Origin: Ruegeria sp. AD91A
GTDB lineage: Bacteria; Pseudomonadota; Alphaproteobacteria; Rhodobacterales; Rhodobacteraceae
Direction of reading: 5' to 3'
Length of the DNA stretch: 64,000 bases
Assembly (NCBI RefSeq): GCF_003443535.1
Contig: NZ_CP031946.1
Coordinates: 2,480,001-2,544,000, forward strand
The notes under the pieces: model-generated
The model's database searches: none
What the model was told of the DNA's origin: nothing
Seen by the model: only the letters and a program-made list of their open reading frames with translations
Shown here: positions 60,783 to 64,000 of the stretch, piece by piece
How the letters are laid out: each line of letters begins with the position of its first letter
Numbering within the stretch: position 1 is the stretch's first letter
Program-made: the position numbers and the translations under genes

Positions 60783-61580
60783 TCACAAACCGAAACGCGC
60801 GTAGGCCGCCCGCTCCTCTAATCCGGCAATGGCATCCTGTGCCAGGCTGGCCCCGAAACGCGACCAGATCGGTTTGCGCACGCCATACCGGCGGAACTTG
60901 ACCTTGTCGCCAAAGCGTTCCTGCATCTTGGGTTTCAGATGGGCGATGCCGTCGATCAAACCCAGCTCCTGCGCATGACGCGCCAGCCAGATTTCACCCG
61001 TAAACAGATCGGCGGTTTGATCCAGCTTGTTGCCTCGGCGGGCTTTGACATGCGCTGTGAAGTTTTCGTGGATGTCGCCCAACAGCCCTTGCAGGCGCGC
61101 CACATCCTCTTTCTTTTCCGGCGAGAAGGGATCCAGCATCGATTTCGACTTGCCAGCTGTATGGACACGCCGTTCAAATCCCTGCCGCGCCAAAAAGACA
61201 TGCGCGCCGAACCCGGCCGAAATAACTCCGATCGACCCGAGAACCGAACTGTCGTCGGCCCAGATTTCATCCGCAGCAGCCGCCAGCCAATAGCCGCCTG
61301 ACGCCGCAACGTCTTCAACAAACCCGATCACGGGCACGTCCAGCTCTTCCGACAATCGCCGGATACGTGCGCCAATCAAAGAGCTTTGCACAGGCGACCC
61401 GCCCGGAGAGTTGATCTCGAGCGCGACAGCTACAGGCTTTCCTTTGCGAAACGCCTTCTCAAGAACCGGGGCCAGAGAGGTGTCGTTGAGGGAACCGCGA
61501 CCGGCCATACCAATGGCGCCGGACAGGCGAACAACGGCCACACAGGGGTGCTTTTTGACAAACGGTAGGCTGAGTTTCAT
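60783..61580 (-). CDS. S49 family serine peptidase (SohB/SppA-like)
   Basis: 265 residues, single-domain SppA-type protease that degrades signal peptides or membrane protein fragments. The nucleophile is Ser94 in AASGGYW and the general-base Lys is in GKSKSMLDP (Lys144/146). No N-terminal membrane helix is visible, so it may be peripheral. ATG 61580 chosen; the frame upstream to 61616 is not family-like. Confidence 0.92.
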   Translation of the reverse strand: MKLSLPFVKKHPCVAVVRLSGAIGMAGRGSLNDTSLAPVLEKAFRKGKPVAVALEINSPGGSPVQSSLIGARIRRLSEELDVPVIGFVEDVAASGGYWLAAAADEIWADDSSVLGSIGVISAGFGAHVFLARQGFERRVHTAGKSKSMLDPFSPEKKEDVARLQGLLGDIHENFTAHVKARRGNKLDQTADLFTGEIWLARHAQELGLIDGIAHLKPKMQERFGDKVKFRRYGVRKPIWSRFGASLAQDAIAGLEERAAYARFGL

Positions 61581-61694
61581 GGGTGCCGATGTAGAGTGCC
61601 CCCAACTCGTAAACAAGGGACTCTACGAGCCTTAAACGCGACGTGAACCAAATTCCCACACTCGATGGGCAAAAATGCAACGCCTTGGCGAAGG

Positions 61695-62456
61695 TCAGCT
61701 GCGAATGCGCCAACCGGTTTTGAAGATCCAACCGATGACCGCCAGGCACAGACCTGTAAAAGCGACAATGGCAAGAAGACTGAAAACAATCGGCACATCT
61801 GCCAGCCCGTAAAAGGACCAGCGGAAACCCGAAATCAGATAGACCACGGGATTGAACAGCGTGATGGTCTGCCACAATGGCGGCAGCATCGAGATCGAAT
61901 AAAACGTACCCCCCAGAAAGATCAGTGGCGTCACCACCAACTGCGGCACCAACGACATCTGCTCGAAGTTGCTGGCCCAGATCCCGATGATGAATCCCAG
62001 CAACGAAAAGCTGAGACAGGACAGGATCAGAAACGCGGCCATGGCGAATGGATGCTCGATCCGAATATCGACGAAAAACGTCGCAGTGACCAATATCACC
62101 AACCCCACAAACAGCGCCTTGGTTGCGGCGGCACCGACATATCCGATCACGATCTCGATGAAATTGACCGGAGCGGATAACAACTCGTAGATGGTGCCCA
62201 GAAACTTGGGGAAGTAAATTCCGAACGACGCGTTTGAAATCGACAGCATCACCACCGACAACATGATCAGCCCCGGCACAATGAACGCACCGTATGAAAC
62301 GCCCTCGACCTCTTGGATACGGCTGCCGATGGCGGTGCCAAACACCACGAAATAAAGCGACGTAGACAGAACCGGCGACAGAAAACTCTGTGCCAGAGTG
62401 CGGAAGAAACGGGCCATTTCAAACCGGTAGATGGCAGCGATCGCGGTCCAGTTCAT
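61695..62456 (-). CDS. ABC-2 type transporter permease
   Basis: 253 residues, about six membrane helices, YadH/NodJ-like: [28 protein letters not shown] near the N-terminus and the ABC-2 region [15 protein letters not shown] near 180-195. Its ATG overlaps the ATPase stop as ATGA. Exporter of unknown substrate with the partner ATPase. Confidence 0.93.
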   Translation of the reverse strand: MNWTAIAAIYRFEMARFFRTLAQSFLSPVLSTSLYFVVFGTAIGSRIQEVEGVSYGAFIVPGLIMLSVVMLSISNASFGIYFPKFLGTIYELLSAPVNFIEIVIGYVGAAATKALFVGLVILVTATFFVDIRIEHPFAMAAFLILSCLSFSLLGFIIGIWASNFEQMSLVPQLVVTPLIFLGGTFYSISMLPPLWQTITLFNPVVYLISGFRWSFYGLADVPIVFSLLAIVAFTGLCLAVIGWIFKTGWRIRS

Positions 62457-63382
62457 GCGGCCTCTCCGGATACCAGATTGACGAAAATCTCTTCCAGGCT
62501 TGATTGCCTGGTCTGCACGTCGCGCAACACCAAACCGGCCTCGGACACGTCATTCAGCAAGGTCGTTATGCCGGTACGATCCGCGTGGGTATCGTAGGTA
62601 TAGATCAGGCAATCACCCGCGCCATTGAGGGCAAGATTGTGGCTGGCCAGACTGTCGGGAATCCGAGCGATGGGTTCGGTCAGCATGACTTCGATCTGCT
62701 TTTTACCCATCTGCGACATGAGTGTGGCTTTGTCCTGCACCAGCAAAAGTTCTCCCTTGTCGATGACGCCGACACGATCCGCAATCGCTTCTGCTTCTTC
62801 AATATAATGGGTGGTCAGAATGATGGTGACACCGTCCCGTTTCAGTTCCGCCACAAGCTCCCACATATCCTTGCGCAACTCGACATCCACTCCGGCAGTC
62901 GGCTCGTCCAGAAAAAGCACCCGAGGCTCATGGGCCAGGGCCTTGGCAATGAGCACCCTCCGCTTCATGCCACCGGACAATTCCTTGATCGCGTTGTTGC
63001 GCTTGTCCCATAGGGACAGCTTGCGCAGAATCTCTTCGATCCGCGCGTTGTCCTTGCCAAGCCCGAACAGCCCGCGCGACAACCGAACCGTGTTCCTGAC
63101 CTTTTCAAATGGTTCCAACGCGATCTCTTGCGGCACAAGCCCGATCATCCTGCGCGCTGCGCGATAATCGGACTGGATGTCATGTCCACCAACTGTGACC
63201 ACCCCCGAGGTCGGGTTTGTTATCCCGCAAATCGTCGAAATCAGGGTTGTCTTCCCGGCGCCATTTGGTCCCAGAAGCGCAAGTATCTCGCCCTCTTCAA
63301 TATCCAGAGACACACCCTTCAGGGCCTCGAACCCATCGGCGTAAGATTTGCGAAGATCTTTGATGGACAAAATGGTCGTCAT
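62453..63382 (-). CDS. ABC transporter ATP-binding protein (YadG-like)
   Basis: 309 residues. Walker [10 protein letters not shown] at 38-46, Q-loop VPQE, signature LSGGMKRR near 136-143, Walker B VLFLDEP and a His switch TTHYIEEA are intact. C-terminal ~85 residues form the extension common to ABC-2 drug/polysaccharide exporters. ATG 63382 is chosen; the residues before it are not family-like. Confidence 0.95.
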   Translation of the reverse strand: MTTILSIKDLRKSYADGFEALKGVSLDIEEGEILALLGPNGAGKTTLISTICGITNPTSGVVTVGGHDIQSDYRAARRMIGLVPQEIALEPFEKVRNTVRLSRGLFGLGKDNARIEEILRKLSLWDKRNNAIKELSGGMKRRVLIAKALAHEPRVLFLDEPTAGVDVELRKDMWELVAELKRDGVTIILTTHYIEEAEAIADRVGVIDKGELLLVQDKATLMSQMGKKQIEVMLTEPIARIPDSLASHNLALNGAGDCLIYTYDTHADRTGITTLLNDVSEAGLVLRDVQTRQSSLEEIFVNLVSGEAA

Positions 63383-63546
63383 ATCTGTTCCCCGTTCCGA
63401 CCGAGACCCTATCGCGCGGAACCAGCCTGCAACAGGGCAATTTCGCACAACGTGCTGCGCATTTTCTAATGGTTGTCAGAACCATGCTCAATTCCAACTT
63501 GCAATCCGTCAACCCACCCGCAAACTCTTCCACAACGGAGGCGCTG

Positions 63547-64000
63547 ATGCTGAATGGAATACGTATTGTCGAAATCGAAGGGCTGGGCCCCGGCCCGTTT
63601 GCCGCCATGCAGCTTGCTGATCTGGGCGCCGACGTCATCACGATCCATCGCAAAGGCCAGGCTGTAACCCCGGGCATGCCGAACCGCTCGCTTCTGGACC
63701 GCGGCAAACGATCTATCGCACTTGATCTGAAGGACACTGACGATCTGGCGACCGCCCGCCGCCTGATTGACACAGCAGACGCACTGATCGAAGGCTTCCG
63801 CCCCGGCGTGATGGAAAAGCTGGGTCTTGGCCCGGATCTTTGCCTGACCCGCAACCCGAAACTGATATATGGTCGCATGACAGGCTGGGGGCAGGATGGT
63901 CCATTGGCTGACACAGCCGGACATGACTTGAATTACATCGCTTTGTCCGGCGCGCTCTGGTACGCCTCTCTTCCTGATCAGCCGCCTCAAACCCCGGCCA
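63547..64000 (+). CDS. Alpha-methylacyl-CoA racemase / CaiB-family CoA transferase (3' end outside window)
   Basis: The first 151 residues of a CaiB/BaiF-type protein; the gene runs past the window end. [18 protein letters not shown] and [14 protein letters not shown] are typical, and GHDLNY places His126 where bacterial alpha-methylacyl-CoA racemases have their catalytic His. It should epimerise 2-methylacyl-CoA for branched-chain or sterol side-chain degradation. GGAGG before ATG 63547 supports the start, though the frame is open upstream to about 63469. Confidence 0.9.
   Translation, partial: MLNGIRIVEIEGLGPGPFAAMQLADLGADVITIHRKGQAVTPGMPNRSLLDRGKRSIALDLKDTDDLATARRLIDTADALIEGFRPGVMEKLGLGPDLCLTRNPKLIYGRMTGWGQDGPLADTAGHDLNYIALSGALWYASLPDQPPQTPA

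Overview
The window looks like chromosomal DNA of a marine Roseobacter-group alphaproteobacterium (Rhodobacteraceae, Ruegeria-like). The reasons are the moderately high GC, dense operons chained by 4-base ATGA/GTGA overlaps, frequent GTG/TTG starts, and lineage-typical genes: a 44-residue aa3-oxidase subunit IV, a COQ9-family protein, YtoQ, DUF2189 and DUF6173 proteins, a DmdC-like acyl-CoA dehydrogenase and plant-type GshA. I saw no phage, insertion sequence, CRISPR array, rRNA or convincing tRNA. Most of the window is core metabolism with accessory genes slipped between core genes.

Layout. 1-5836: a partial unknown gene, then a six-gene minus-strand operon for molybdenum-cofactor maturation (fdhD, unknown membrane protein, mobA, mobB, moeA fused to an extra N-terminal domain, GNAT), every junction a 4-base overlap. 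5892-6937: AzlCD amino-acid exporter. 6926-10167: lipoprotein, oxidase subunit IV, a secreted phospholipase-A2-like protein and a membrane glycerophosphodiesterase. 10224-13430: DUF6173, MBL hydrolase, DmdC-like dehydrogenase. 13569-16486: tRNA t6A synthase, YqgE, DsbD-type thiol protein, NUDIX. 16453-21311: RND efflux pump and adaptor. 21415-23550: operon of an alphaproteobacterial uracil-DNA glycosylase, a metallophosphoesterase, an apparently frameshifted small membrane protein, and moaB. 23634-24248: a secreted protein with 26 cysteines. 24308-28277: pyrimidine operon (pyrB, two small membrane proteins, a dihydroorotase homologue lacking its metal ligands, plsY, a small protein). 28461-41611: YHS and outer-membrane proteins, two quinone oxidoreductases, DUF2189, COQ9-like, rpsU, a CAP protein with acidic repeats, PPK2, CPBP protease, Lrp/ald pair, MscS channel, GST, YtoQ. 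41694-50546: pheT and pheS separated by an AT-rich accessory segment, then gshA, two small-family genes and rsmE. 50559-58557: ubiA, OmpA-family protein, moaE/moaD, pgsA, EamA transporter, uvrC. 58558-64000: an AT-rich gap with a DnaA-box match, a reductase, a CaxA-type antiporter, an unlisted 56-residue zinc-ribbon protein, S49 protease, ABC-2 exporter and the start of an alpha-methylacyl-CoA racemase.

How the genes work together. Three clusters (fdhD-mobA-mobB-moeA, moaB, moaD-moaE) make and insert molybdenum cofactor and imply a molybdenum formate dehydrogenase or similar enzyme elsewhere. The pyrimidine operon pairs aspartate carbamoyltransferase with a predicted non-catalytic dihydroorotase and two membrane proteins, suggesting a structural, perhaps membrane-linked complex. 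The PLA2-like protein and the GDPD enzyme could together strip phospholipids to glycerol-3-phosphate. The points most worth following are the pyr operon, the frameshifted small gene, the cysteine-repeat protein, the PLA2/GDPD pair and the 56-residue zinc-ribbon gene.
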